A DNA stretch of 30,364 bases. Source: a virus. Numbering within the stretch: the stretch's first letter is position 1; every line of letters starts with the position of its first letter. This document shows positions 7,220 through 15,098 of the stretch, in pieces. The DNA lies in the IMG/VR virus record IMGVR_UViG_3300031576_000234, positions 1 through 30,364 of that record. One strand, written 5' to 3'. The position numbers were made by a program, and so were the translations under genes. The notes beneath the pieces were generated by a model. The model was not told the origin of the DNA, did no database searches, and saw only the letters and a program-made list of their open reading frames with translations.

Positions 7220-7372
7220 ATGATCAAAGAGGCGAAAAATAAACTGCAAAAAAACGAGGCCGAAAAGGCCGCGATAAAATATACTTTTCCCGATCATGGT
7301 ATAGTTGTAGAGGCGACCTCCCTGGAGGAGGCTAACCAAAAATTAAAAAATCTTTTGAACAATAAGCAATAA
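7220..7372 (+). CDS. Small protein before the major tail gene
   Basis: This 50-residue ORF starts with ATG 7220 and ends 4 nt before the tail tube gene. A basic helical start is followed by KYTFPDHGIVVEATSLEEAN and a Lys/Asn/Leu helix (KLKNLLNNK), a pattern I associate with short phage and plasmid proteins of unknown function. No Shine-Dalgarno is possible if transcription starts at the adjacent -10 box. Confidence 0.6.
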   Translation: MIKEAKNKLQKNEAEKAAIKYTFPDHGIVVEATSLEEANQKLKNLLNNKQ

Positions 7373-7376
7373 TTTT

Positions 7377-8360
7377 ATGGCAAAAATAATCGGCCGAAGA
7401 TTAAGCATCGGAATAGCCAAGGAGGCGGTGAGGGGAACAGCCCTTGATCCCACATATTGGCTTCCAAAGATGGAGCTCACCCAGGACGACAAGATCGAGC
7501 AGATAGTGGACGAAAGTTCGGTCGGGGTCATCGAGGATGCACAAAACGCGGACGTTGTGTTGAAATCAAGCGACGGCGAATTGAAAGGCAGGATAAACGA
7601 CACAAGCTTCGGATTGTGGATTCTCTCGGCGCTCGGAACAGAGGCGGCTCCGGCTCTCGTGGAGACTGGAGTGTACGATCATGCTTTCAGCGTCTCGCAG
7701 TCCGCGCAGCATCCTTCACTCACGGTCTCGGTCTCCGAGGCCAATGCGGGCGTGGGATTGCGCTTCGCCCTCTCGATGGTTGACAGTCTTGAGATGAACG
7801 TCGAGCTTGCGCGCTATGCAGAATACACCGCGAAATTCCGCGGCAATACCAGCGCGGTTGACTCCGTGACGCCGTCTTATACCGCCGAAAATATATTTTT
7901 GCCGCAGCATGGAGAGTTGAAGCTCGCGACATCCCTTGCGGGATTGGATGCGGCTTCTGCCATCTCTATTAAAAAATTCACGCTGACAATCTCGAAGAAC
8001 CTGGAGGACGATCAGGTCATCGGAAACGTCAACGCCAGCGATAGGCTCAATAAGCAGTTTATGGTTGAGGGATCGATGGAGCTTCTCTATGAAGACCGGA
8101 CATTCATCGACACCCTTTTGGTCGGAGACGCGGCGCGCGCATTGAGGATCCGTCTGACCAATTCGGCAGTCACGATCGGGGCGACTTCGAATCCTCGGCT
8201 CACTATCGAGCTTGCCAAGGTCAAGATCAGCGAGGTGGCGCGTTCTCAGGGAAACAATGACATCATCAGACAGACGGTGAACTTCAAGGGATTTTATTCG
8301 CTCACGGATGCGAAGATGATCACGGCCGTATTGCGGAATACTCTCAGTGCCGCTTATTAA
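7377..8360 (+). CDS. Major tail (tube) protein
   Basis: This 327-residue protein is the best candidate for the tail tube. Its opening (GRRLSIGIAKEAVRGTALDPTYWLPK) is the usual start of siphovirus tube proteins, and the body is beta-rich with many Ser, Thr and Ala. It sits between the tail terminator and the G/GT chaperones, exactly where the tube gene is expected. Confidence 0.85.
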   Translation: MAKIIGRRLSIGIAKEAVRGTALDPTYWLPKMELTQDDKIEQIVDESSVGVIEDAQNADVVLKSSDGELKGRINDTSFGLWILSALGTEAAPALVETGVYDHAFSVSQSAQHPSLTVSVSEANAGVGLRFALSMVDSLEMNVELARYAEYTAKFRGNTSAVDSVTPSYTAENIFLPQHGELKLATSLAGLDAASAISIKKFTLTISKNLEDDQVIGNVNASDRLNKQFMVEGSMELLYEDRTFIDTLLVGDAARALRIRLTNSAVTIGATSNPRLTIELAKVKISEVARSQGNNDIIRQTVNFKGFYSLTDAKMITAVLRNTLSAAY

Positions 8361-8399
8361 AAAGTAATTAAAAGATTGCCAACTTAATTTTTTATTTCT

Positions 8400-8744
8400 A
8401 TGGATCGAGAAACAAAAATGGTGGAGACGCCGAGGGGAAATAAGATCGAGATTAAAACATATCTTACGGGCGGGGAGATGCGGAAGCTCCACGCTATTTT
8501 TTTGAAGGGGGCCGAGCTAGACACCTCTAGCGGAGAGGATGGAAAGCCAGGCGTTAAGAATATAAAAGCCGACAGCTTTCTCGAGGCCGAGCGGAAGACA
8601 CTCGAGCTGTCGGTGGTCTCGGTGAACGGATCAAAGGAGAACATCGTTCAGACCTTGCAGGATCTGCCCAATGATGACTATCAATTCGTAATAAACGAGA
8701 TAAACAAGCTCTCCCAGGATTTTTTAGGCAAAGGGAGCGCATAG
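8400..8744 (+). CDS. Tail assembly chaperone, G-like product
   Basis: This 114-residue protein, between the tail tube and tape measure genes, holds the place of the lambda gpG-type chaperone that keeps the tape measure soluble. It is an alpha/beta protein (NKIEIKTYLTGGEMRKLHAI...FLEAERKTLELSVVSVNGS). Near its 3' end lies a U UUU UUA heptamer in frame, and a 83-codon ORF without its own start continues in the -1 frame. ATG 8400 follows an AT-rich leader with no Shine-Dalgarno. Confidence 0.85.
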   Translation: MDRETKMVETPRGNKIEIKTYLTGGEMRKLHAIFLKGAELDTSSGEDGKPGVKNIKADSFLEAERKTLELSVVSVNGSKENIVQTLQDLPNDDYQFVINEINKLSQDFLGKGSA

Positions 8745-8977
8745 TCTACGGCTATCGCTCCCATATTTTCTCAGACCTCGGGGACGGGATTCCCGAGGAG
8801 ATTTTAATTGCGGAAATGTGCGAACGGTTCGGATGGACCTATTATGAGTATCTATCACAGCCCTACTGGTTTATTCAGGTGATAAAAGATAAAATGGAGA
8901 TAGAAGCCGAATACCAGAAAAAGGAGACGGAGAAAAATAATCCCAAATCAAACCAATATGGCATCAATTCCACTTGA
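8400..8977 (+). CDS. Tail assembly chaperone, -1 frameshift GT-like product
   Basis: Slipping back one base at 8720-8726 joins residues 1-109 of the G-like protein to an 83-residue extension read to the TGA at 8975-8977, giving 192 residues. The extension begins RQRERIVYGYRSHIFSD, then FGWTYYEYLSQPYWFIQVIK, then a polar tail. It has no credible start codon of its own and overlaps the tape measure start (8958) by 20 nt, as in lambda-like GT. The alternative, an independent gene, is unlikely. Confidence 0.8.
8720..8726 (+). promoter_or_regulatory. Canonical -1 ribosomal slippery heptamer
   Basis: T TTT TTA in the zero frame of the G-like gene (codons GAT TTT TTA) is an X XXY YYZ heptamer, one of the most slip-prone. 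The -1 frame is open immediately afterwards and stays open for 83 codons. Confidence 0.85.
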
Positions 8978-10676
8978 GATATTGCTTAAAGCTCGCGACG
9001 AGGCCAGCGCGGTGATGAGCCGATTCAAGGAGCAGACCAAGCAGGTGACCAAATCCTTCGGCGCCCTAAATCCGGCGATACAGGGGGCTCTGACGCTCTT
9101 GTCGGCCTACGCGGGCACGCGCGGGCTTCAAGCCGTCATAAGGGCATCGGAACAGGCCGCGCTTTCGCAGGCGCAGGCCAAATTCTTCCTGCGCGGATTC
9201 ATTCAAGGAAGCGGCGGGGTGAACGACGCCACCAAGCAGATTCAGGACTACGCTCGACAGTTGAGCTTCACCACCGGAGTGTCCAACAACGAGTTTCTGG
9301 TGGCCACGGCCAAGCTCGCCAACAGGATCAAGGACACCAACAAGGCGATCGGATTTACTAATACACTTTTCAAACTTCAAAGATTGGGTCTTTTGAATGC
9401 CAGCGACGCATCAAATCTTTTGCTTCGTGCGACGGACGGGAATCGCAGGGCGCTCATATTCCTGCTCGAGCAGCTCGGACTCTCGGTTCCGGCGTTCTCC
9501 AGCTTGGAGAACATAATGGCCATTTTGGAGGCCAGGGTAAAGGGGCTCACTGATGAGCTCAACCCTTTCGCTAAACAGTGGGATCGGATAAAAGCAATCT
9601 TCGACGATATTTTGGAATCGGCCGGGAAGCCTATTTCAACATTTTTTGGGGACATATTGGATGGAATAAACAGGATATTGGTGGCAAGTCCGGCGCTGCG
9701 GAATGTGATCGGACTTATAATCATCGCCGGCGCCTCATTTTTGGCGTTAGCTGGGGCCATTTTTATCATTAAGCCAGTGATAGCATCCTTATTTACACTA
9801 GTTGGAGTTGGAGGAGGAATCGCCTTTGGCGCACTGATCGCTACCATAATTTTTACGATGTTTATCCTCGGGGAGTTCGGGGTGACAGTTAAGGATGTAA
9901 TGGACACTTTTGATCTGGCACTGCGCGATCCGATCAAGTTTGCAAATGAGCTTTTTGCGAGCCTTGTCGATACTTTTGGGACCGGCTGGGCTAGAATAAT
10001 AACAATAACTTCGGCCGCTCTGTTCGCTATGTTCACGGCGTTGGCGCTGGGACTGGGGGGATGGATTGCGCTTGCCGCAGGTATTTTGGGGGCGATAGTC
10101 GCTGTGGTTGCGCTGAATTGGAATGAGATAGTGAGGATCATCAATGAAAATTCAGAGAAAATAAAACTCGGGTTGATTGTACTATTCTCGCTCCTCAGAG
10201 TGGTTTTCGGGGGAGGACTGGTGCTGATATCCACGATGTGGTTCGACGCGTGGGAAGGGTTGCGAGTCTTTTTCTTCGATGTCGCAGATAAAATAGTGAC
10301 AAAGGCGCAGGAGGCTTTTCAAAAAGTTTCTGGTTTTCTCAAAGAGGCATTAAAGAATGTTGCGGAGATAGCGACCATATCGCCGAGCAGAATTCCATCT
10401 ATTGGAGGATTAGTAGGAGGAATAATTAGCGGATTCGGAAAGGTTATGGGTCTTCCATTAAACGCTGAAGGTGGAATTTTCACACGACCAACACCTGGAA
10501 TTATAGGCGAAGCTGGTCCAGAAGCCGTTATTCCGCTTAATCGGTTTGGCCGGGGATTCGGAGGGCTTACGGTCGTGATAACTGGAAATACTTTTATGAG
10601 TGGCGAGCAGGCAGCGATCCGTATCGGAGATATGATCGTCGGTCGGCTAAAGTTGGTATCTAAAATCGGTCTGTAA
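8958..10676 (+). CDS. Tail tape measure protein
   Basis: This 572-residue protein sets tail length. The N-terminus (ILLKARDEASAVMSRFKEQT) is the usual coiled start of tape measures. Several hydrophobic stretches in the middle (about 245-305, 340-385, 400-425) are likely membrane-active segments used in DNA entry. The C-terminus carries the common motif GGIFTRPTPGIIGEAGPEAVIPL. It is short for the family; using the rough rule of 1.5 angstrom per residue, the tail would be only about 85 nm long. Confidence 0.9.
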   Translation: MASIPLEILLKARDEASAVMSRFKEQTKQVTKSFGALNPAIQGALTLLSAYAGTRGLQAVIRASEQAALSQAQAKFFLRGFIQGSGGVNDATKQIQDYARQLSFTTGVSNNEFLVATAKLANRIKDTNKAIGFTNTLFKLQRLGLLNASDASNLLLRATDGNRRALIFLLEQLGLSVPAFSSLENIMAILEARVKGLTDELNPFAKQWDRIKAIFDDILESAGKPISTFFGDILDGINRILVASPALRNVIGLIIIAGASFLALAGAIFIIKPVIASLFTLVGVGGGIAFGALIATIIFTMFILGEFGVTVKDVMDTFDLALRDPIKFANELFASLVDTFGTGWARIITITSAALFAMFTALALGLGGWIALAAGILGAIVAVVALNWNEIVRIINENSEKIKLGLIVLFSLLRVVFGGGLVLISTMWFDAWEGLRVFFFDVADKIVTKAQEAFQKVSGFLKEALKNVAEIATISPSRIPSIGGLVGGIISGFGKVMGLPLNAEGGIFTRPTPGIIGEAGPEAVIPLNRFGRGFGGLTVVITGNTFMSGEQAAIRIGDMIVGRLKLVSKIGL

Positions 10677-10687
10677 ATTCTGTAAAT

Positions 10688-12217
10688 ATGGCCATAATTT
10701 TGAAAGTGAATGCGGTTGACAAAACTGATCAGGTGGATTGGAAAAGCATTGAAAAAATAGAGGTGCTCACAAAAGAACCGGACACGCTCAAGTTTTCAAT
10801 CCGCAATTACGGGACTAAGACATATAGGCCAGTGCTCGGAGACGAGGTCACGCTTTTCGAGGATTCCACCAAAATTTTTGGCGGCGTGGTCATAGAGACC
10901 GAGGACGAGATAATTGCCAACCTCAAATTTTTCGCAGTTCATTGCAAGGATTTCACGCACACGCTGGATCGGAAGCTGGTCACGACTACTTATTCCGATA
11001 CCTCGGCCAACTCGATTATCTCGAGCATCGTCTCGACTTTCGTCGAGGCCGGGTTCACTACTGGGGGAGTGAACGCTCCAACGATCATTAAAAAAATAGT
11101 TTTCAATTATCTGACTGTGTCCCAATCGCTGCAGAAGCTCGCCGAGACGCTCGGGAATTATGATTGGTATGTCGACTACGACAAGGTCATCTTTTTTTTC
11201 CAGGAGGCGGCGATAAGCGCGCCGTTCAATCTTACAGATACGTCCCAGAATTTCGTCTGGAACTCCCTCCATGTCGAGCAGAATACCCACCAGATACGAA
11301 ACCACATCATCATCCGCGGCGGGGACATCCAGGGTGATCAGGTCACGAATAACCAGGTGGCGGACGGCGACCAAAGGGCGTTTTTCGTCGGGTATTCGCT
11401 GGACAATTTTACGTCGCAGAAAGCGCTCGCGGCCACTCCGACCACTTTCGTGACACTGGCCGTGGGAGCGGATGGAAAGGACGATCCGACTCTTTTCGAC
11501 GCGCTCTACAATCCGAACAGGGGCGTGCTGATTTTCAGGGAAAACAATAAGCCGGCCGTAAATGACAGGATCAAGACAACCGGTATTCCGATTTTTCCGC
11601 TTATCGCTGAGAAGTTGGATTTGTCATCGATCGCCCAACACGGGACTTTTCAGTATGTGATCATTGACAAGACAATAAAAAGTCGTGCCGCAGCGTCGCA
11701 GCGGGCTGACGCGGAACTTCAAAAGTATGGGCAGACCGCAAACGAGGGAAGGTTCGAGACCCATACTTCTGGCTTGAGGACGGGGCAAACTATCAATGTA
11801 AATTCCAGCATCCGTGGAATCAACCGCGACTACAAGATTCAAAGGATAATCACGACGCTGCGTACGCCTTCCGCCTTGAGTTACGAAGTTCATCTCCTGG
11901 CCTCGGAGAATGTCGGCATGGTGGATCTACTTAACAAACTGCTTATCAAAGATCCGTCGTCGCAGATCGAGATCGGGCAAAATGAGGTGGTGGACAGGCT
12001 GTTCTCCATATTCGAGGACGTGGCGATCACGGAATCGGTGGCCACGTCGATCTCGCACAATCTTCAAGCCGAAAATCTCACGGCCGTGGAGGCCACGTTT
12101 GAGCAGCCGCTCAATTATGCAACCAAATTCGTCTTCGGGCCGTGGATTCCGACTGTCTCGGTGGGAGGGCCGGACACAAAACGCCAATTTATTTTGAACG
12201 GGTCACCGCTCGGTTAA
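10688..12217 (+). CDS. Tail hub / distal tail protein
   Basis: This 509-residue beta-rich protein directly follows the tape measure. The N-terminal ~90 residues (DQVDWKSIEKIEVLTKEPDTL..., GDEVTLFEDSTKIFGGVV) match the first beta domain of phage hub proteins related to gpD/gp27. The stretch TVSQSLQKLAETLGNYDWYVDYDKVIFFF is the typical second hub domain. It probably caps the tube and carries the baseplate. No peptidase motif is evident. Confidence 0.75.
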   Translation: MAIILKVNAVDKTDQVDWKSIEKIEVLTKEPDTLKFSIRNYGTKTYRPVLGDEVTLFEDSTKIFGGVVIETEDEIIANLKFFAVHCKDFTHTLDRKLVTTTYSDTSANSIISSIVSTFVEAGFTTGGVNAPTIIKKIVFNYLTVSQSLQKLAETLGNYDWYVDYDKVIFFFQEAAISAPFNLTDTSQNFVWNSLHVEQNTHQIRNHIIIRGGDIQGDQVTNNQVADGDQRAFFVGYSLDNFTSQKALAATPTTFVTLAVGADGKDDPTLFDALYNPNRGVLIFRENNKPAVNDRIKTTGIPIFPLIAEKLDLSSIAQHGTFQYVIIDKTIKSRAAASQRADAELQKYGQTANEGRFETHTSGLRTGQTINVNSSIRGINRDYKIQRIITTLRTPSALSYEVHLLASENVGMVDLLNKLLIKDPSSQIEIGQNEVVDRLFSIFEDVAITESVATSISHNLQAENLTAVEATFEQPLNYATKFVFGPWIPTVSVGGPDTKRQFILNGSPLG

Positions 12218-12219
12218 TT

Positions 12220-12228
12220 TGCTATAAT
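12220..12228 (+). promoter_or_regulatory. Extended -10 promoter before tail gene at 12264
   Basis: TG (12220-12221), C, then perfect TATAAT (12223-12228), with no adequate -35. Transcripts would begin near 12235, giving a ~29-nt leader for the ATG at 12264, or a leaderless message for the ATG at 12237. Confidence 0.55.
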
Positions 12229-12263
12229 GATTTTGTATGAAAAATATCAATGAGGGAGTCAAA

Positions 12264-12707
12264 ATGGTCGGCATCTGGAGGTTCACCATAAGGGACGCCG
12301 TGACTGGCAGGATCAAGCGGGTGCAAACTTATAGAAATCTGCTTCCAACCGTGGGGAGAGCGGCGATAGCCAATCATCTTACGAGCGCAACGCCGTCTCC
12401 GGCCGCGCTCCGGATCAACAAGACGGCGCTCGGCACCGGCGTCACTGCGCCGGCGAATGGGGACACGCAGCTACAGACCGAGACGTTCCGCAAGGACACG
12501 GCATCGGCGACCAACTCCAACAACGTCGGATTCGTGACGGCCTTTTATACCGCGCCCGAAGTTTCGGGAACTTTCAGAGAGGCCGGGCTTTTCATAAACG
12601 GCACGGCGACCGTGAATAGCGGGACGCTTTTTTCGAGGGTGGCGATCAACATCACGAAGACGGCGAGCGAGACGCTCACGATCGACTATACCCTCACAAT
12701 TTCTTAA
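12264..12707 (+). CDS. Putative baseplate/tail fibre-associated protein
   Basis: This 147-residue protein has the pattern WRFTIRDAVTGRIKRVQ followed by NLLPTVGRAAIANHL, common at the start of phage baseplate and fibre-associated proteins. The remainder is beta-rich with TREAGLF-like turns. I chose ATG 12264 because GAGGGAG lies 5 nt upstream, one of the best Shine-Dalgarno elements in the window. An in-frame ATG at 12237 would add nine residues and lies exactly 8 nt after a TATAAT box. Confidence 0.7.
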   Translation: MVGIWRFTIRDAVTGRIKRVQTYRNLLPTVGRAAIANHLTSATPSPAALRINKTALGTGVTAPANGDTQLQTETFRKDTASATNSNNVGFVTAFYTAPEVSGTFREAGLFINGTATVNSGTLFSRVAINITKTASETLTIDYTLTIS

Positions 12708-12717
12708 TAAGTAAAAT

Positions 12718-14181
12718 ATGTCCGTAAGAAATAATTTTATCGCAGGGGAGCAGGTTTTGGCGGTTGATATAAATGATTTTGCCTCTGCTATTTTTCAGAA
12801 CGCCCACAACATTTTCGAGCTGTATCTTGAAAATTATTTCGCGAGCCAGATAACACCCTTTCAAGGATTATTTTTTGACGGATTTTCCAATACAACAAAA
12901 ACGGCTTTGCTTACAGATGCCAACATAGATACCGCAAATAGAAAATTGCTTTTAAATTCTGCCGCTTCAATAGATTTAGAGAAGGACAGCTCTCAATATC
13001 TTTCCGCTGTTGATAGTACATCTTTGGATGTTCTTGCTGATGTAACAGTAGAAGTGAATGTTAAATTTGAAAGTTTGCCTACTGTTACTGATGCCGTGAT
13101 TGTCGTAAAGGGAGGTCGTGCTGGTGGAGATAACTCTGGTAATTATTTTATTGAATGGCGACCAGCCGCAGTTGCTGGAACAGATAGATGGAACGCAGGT
13201 TTTAGACAAGCTGGTGTTAACAACGACTTATTTTTTAATGCCACTCCAACTCTTGGTCAGTGGTATCACGTTGCTGTTACAAGGAATGACGCAACTGGAG
13301 AAACTAAATTGTATTTAGATGGCGCATTGGTAACGACCCAAGCTAATACTGCTGGCAACTTATTTAATAATGCGGAAGCCGTAACCATTGGGGCAACTTC
13401 TGGGGCTAATAAATTTCACGATGGTAAAATTGATGATGTCCGAATTTGGAATACAGTAAGAACGCTTACCGAAATAAGCACCAACAGAACAATTGAATTG
13501 GTAGGAACAGAAACAGGATTAAAGGCGTATTGGAAATTGAATAATAGTCTACTTGATAGCACGGTGAACGGGAATACGCTCACAAACAATGGGGCTGCGG
13601 TATTTTCTACTGATATTGCGGTGGGTTCAAATCCAACTTCGGGAACTTACGAAAGCATATTATCGGCTTTCCAGCAGTCGATGGAGACGGCTCGGCTTTG
13701 GGTGGTGCGAAATTTCTCGGCGCGCTTCAATCTGGCGGCCAGCATATCAATCGGGGCGACGACCTTGACCATATCCGGCGACCAGACGGGGAAATTTGCC
13801 AACACCAACACTATTGATATTTATACTTCAACCAATTTGTTGCGCGAGAGAAAAACGCTTACGGCCACGCCCACTTTCGGCGGCGGCGTCACCACCTTGA
13901 CCTTTTCAGCCACGGCCAACGCCTATACTACGACCTCTTTCGTGGAAAGGGTTGACGTCAAACCTCAGGTGTCGCTGGTGAATAGCGGGGCGGCGGCGAG
14001 CTATGCGGACATGACTTTTGTAAAATCCATAGTCGACTTCACAAACAACGAAGTTGAGGACGAGTACACCTACACGTCATCACCGGCGGAGGAAGATTTG
14101 AAAGTGAAGCTGATAGTATCGAGGGTCGATACTGCTTTGACTCCTTACGCAAAAAGATTGGGAGTGTCGCTTAATACATAA
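12718..14181 (+). CDS. Tail protein with central LamG-like domain (candidate receptor binding)
   Basis: This 487-residue protein has three parts. Residues 1-80 are an N-terminal anchoring region. About 80-300 form a LamG/concanavalin-like jelly roll: SIDLEKDSSQYLSA, the conserved GQWYHVAVTRN and TKLYLDGALV, then GKIDDVRIWNTVRT and LKAYWKLNNSLLDST. The rest is a beta-rich C-terminal part with tandem strand motifs. LamG domains often bind carbohydrate, so a host-recognition role is plausible. The DNA to about 13665 is distinctly AT-rich, while the 3' third returns to the GC-rich codon use of its neighbours. Confidence 0.8.
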   Translation: MSVRNNFIAGEQVLAVDINDFASAIFQNAHNIFELYLENYFASQITPFQGLFFDGFSNTTKTALLTDANIDTANRKLLLNSAASIDLEKDSSQYLSAVDSTSLDVLADVTVEVNVKFESLPTVTDAVIVVKGGRAGGDNSGNYFIEWRPAAVAGTDRWNAGFRQAGVNNDLFFNATPTLGQWYHVAVTRNDATGETKLYLDGALVTTQANTAGNLFNNAEAVTIGATSGANKFHDGKIDDVRIWNTVRTLTEISTNRTIELVGTETGLKAYWKLNNSLLDSTVNGNTLTNNGAAVFSTDIAVGSNPTSGTYESILSAFQQSMETARLWVVRNFSARFNLAASISIGATTLTISGDQTGKFANTNTIDIYTSTNLLRERKTLTATPTFGGGVTTLTFSATANAYTTTSFVERVDVKPQVSLVNSGAAASYADMTFVKSIVDFTNNEVEDEYTYTSSPAEEDLKVKLIVSRVDTALTPYAKRLGVSLNT

Positions 14182-14185
14182 TTTT

Positions 14186-14350
14186 ATGAAAACTATAAGA
14201 AGCCAGTCAGGCGCGATTGAAAACTTGCCCGACGAGGAGGAGTTGGCAAGCAGGGACAAATATAAAACGAAAAAGAAAGGGTCTGACTTGTCCGACGCCG
14301 ATATCAAGGACTTGGTGTTTCAGCTGGCAAAAAGAGGAAATCTTATTTAA
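14186..14350 (+). CDS. Hypothetical small charged protein
   Basis: This 54-residue ORF starts 4 nt after the tail gene and ends 2 nt before the next. It is highly charged with a Lys-rich middle (KYKTKKKGSDLSD) and a short C-terminal helix. I do not recognise it. Coding is supported only by tight packing and codon-like composition. Confidence 0.5.
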   Translation: MKTIRSQSGAIENLPDEEELASRDKYKTKKKGSDLSDADIKDLVFQLAKRGNLI

Positions 14351-14352
14351 AT

Positions 14353-14526
14353 ATGGATCTTGTGCAACTCACAATGCAGGCGGGAGGAATAGGAGTCGCG
14401 ATCTACGCGATATCCATTTTGAAGACGCTCGTGTCCAACCATTTAACACATTCTACGACTGCTTTGGAAGAACTAACTCAGGCCATAAAAGATTTGCGGG
14501 AATTTTTGATTAACCATAATGGCTAA
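14353..14526 (+). CDS. Small single-span membrane protein (holin candidate)
   Basis: This 57-residue protein has one hydrophobic segment at about 10-28 (AGGIGVAIYAISILKTLVS) followed by an amphipathic coil (TALEELTQAIKDLREFL). Such architecture is seen among small phage membrane proteins near lysis genes. With the peptidase and transglycosylase downstream, a holin or spanin-like role is possible but not shown. Confidence 0.6.
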   Translation: MDLVQLTMQAGGIGVAIYAISILKTLVSNHLTHSTTALEELTQAIKDLREFLINHNG

Positions 14527-14551
14527 AAAATTCATTCAAGATGAATTTTTT
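14525..14551. terminator. Inverted repeat between convergent genes
   Basis: AAAAAATTCAT (14525-14535) and ATGAATTTTTT (14541-14551) are perfect inverted repeats around a 5-nt loop. They sit where the + strand membrane gene (to 14526) meets the end of the - strand HNH gene (14532). The stem is AT-rich, so it is a weak, possibly bidirectional, terminator. Confidence 0.4.
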
Positions 14552-15056
14552 TATGACCAACCATTCCGCTATGGATTTTATTGTGCTGGCCACGGGTCAG
14601 AAGCTGGAGATTTTCGATCCGATTGTCGGATTTATCATGGTTCTTATGATGAATAATCTCTCCCTTTTTAAGTTTGCGTCCCAAAAATTCTTCCATTTTA
14701 AGGCGATGCTCAAAAGTATATATGCGGGTGATTTTATTGAAGATGAGAATATATCCACCTTGAAAACGCCGACCACCAGACCAAGATGGAGATTTTTCTC
14801 CATGACGAGAGAGGGAATTGCATTTATGGGAGCAAAATTTTCCTAAACTGGATGTTTTATAATATGAGAACTCTTTTTTGCAGGTTAGACATTTTGATTG
14901 AATACGGGATTTTGGATTATAGTTTGGATTTAAGGAACCGGAAAAGCGTTGAACATGATTTGCGCGTCGGCAATTTTTTGAGCAAAATTTGCGATTATCT
15001 GAGAGAAATTTATAAAAAAATTCTTTTTTGCATTGAAAACATTTTGTGGATATCAT
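14532..15056 (-). CDS. HNH homing-type endonuclease with two zinc ribbons (antisense)
   Basis: This 174-residue protein is the only convincing - strand gene. It has two N-terminal Cys4-type ribbons (CFQCKKEF...FCSKNC and CLTCKKEF...FCSHKC) and an HNH_3-type nuclease (EHRLKMEEFLGRKL, IIHHKNHDKSDNRIENLQLL). Its AT-rich DNA and reversed direction inside a + strand lysis cassette mark it as an inserted selfish gene. Its start lies exactly 8 nt downstream of a TATAAT on the - strand, implying its own leaderless promoter. Confidence 0.85.
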   Translation of the reverse strand: MISTKCFQCKKEFFYKFLSDNRKFCSKNCRRANHVQRFSGSLNPNYNPKSRIQSKCLTCKKEFSYYKTSSLGKFCSHKCNSLSRHGEKSPSWSGGRRFQGGYILIFNKITRIYTFEHRLKMEEFLGRKLKKGEIIHHKNHDKSDNRIENLQLLTRGQHNKIHSGMVGHKKIHLE

Positions 15057-15072
15057 ATAGATATATTATAAT
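15044..15072 (+). promoter_or_regulatory. Promoter for peptidase gene (half of a divergent pair)
   Basis: TTGTGG (15044-15049), a 17-nt spacer, then perfect TATAAT (15067-15072). The ATG of the peptidase gene is 26 nt downstream. The -10 lies in the palindrome TATTATAATA, which also serves the opposite strand. Confidence 0.55.
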
Positions 15073-15094
15073 ACAAAAGCTATTAAAGAGTAAA
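15065..15094 (-). promoter_or_regulatory. Promoter for antisense HNH gene (other half of the pair)
   Basis: On the - strand TATAAT occupies 15070 to 15065, with TTTACT (15094-15089) as a partial -35 at 18 nt. The -10 ends 8 nt before the HNH ATG at 15056. Confidence 0.5.
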
Positions 15095-15098
15095 TAGT

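Noticed and set aside
7716-8492. 258-codon - strand frame opposite the tail tube gene
   Set aside because: It spans two good + strand genes and is Arg/His-rich shadow sequence.
9377-10234. 285-codon - strand frame opposite the tape measure gene
   Set aside because: Low-complexity Ile/Ser/Pro/Ala composition mirrors the hydrophobic + strand protein; the tape measure is convincing.
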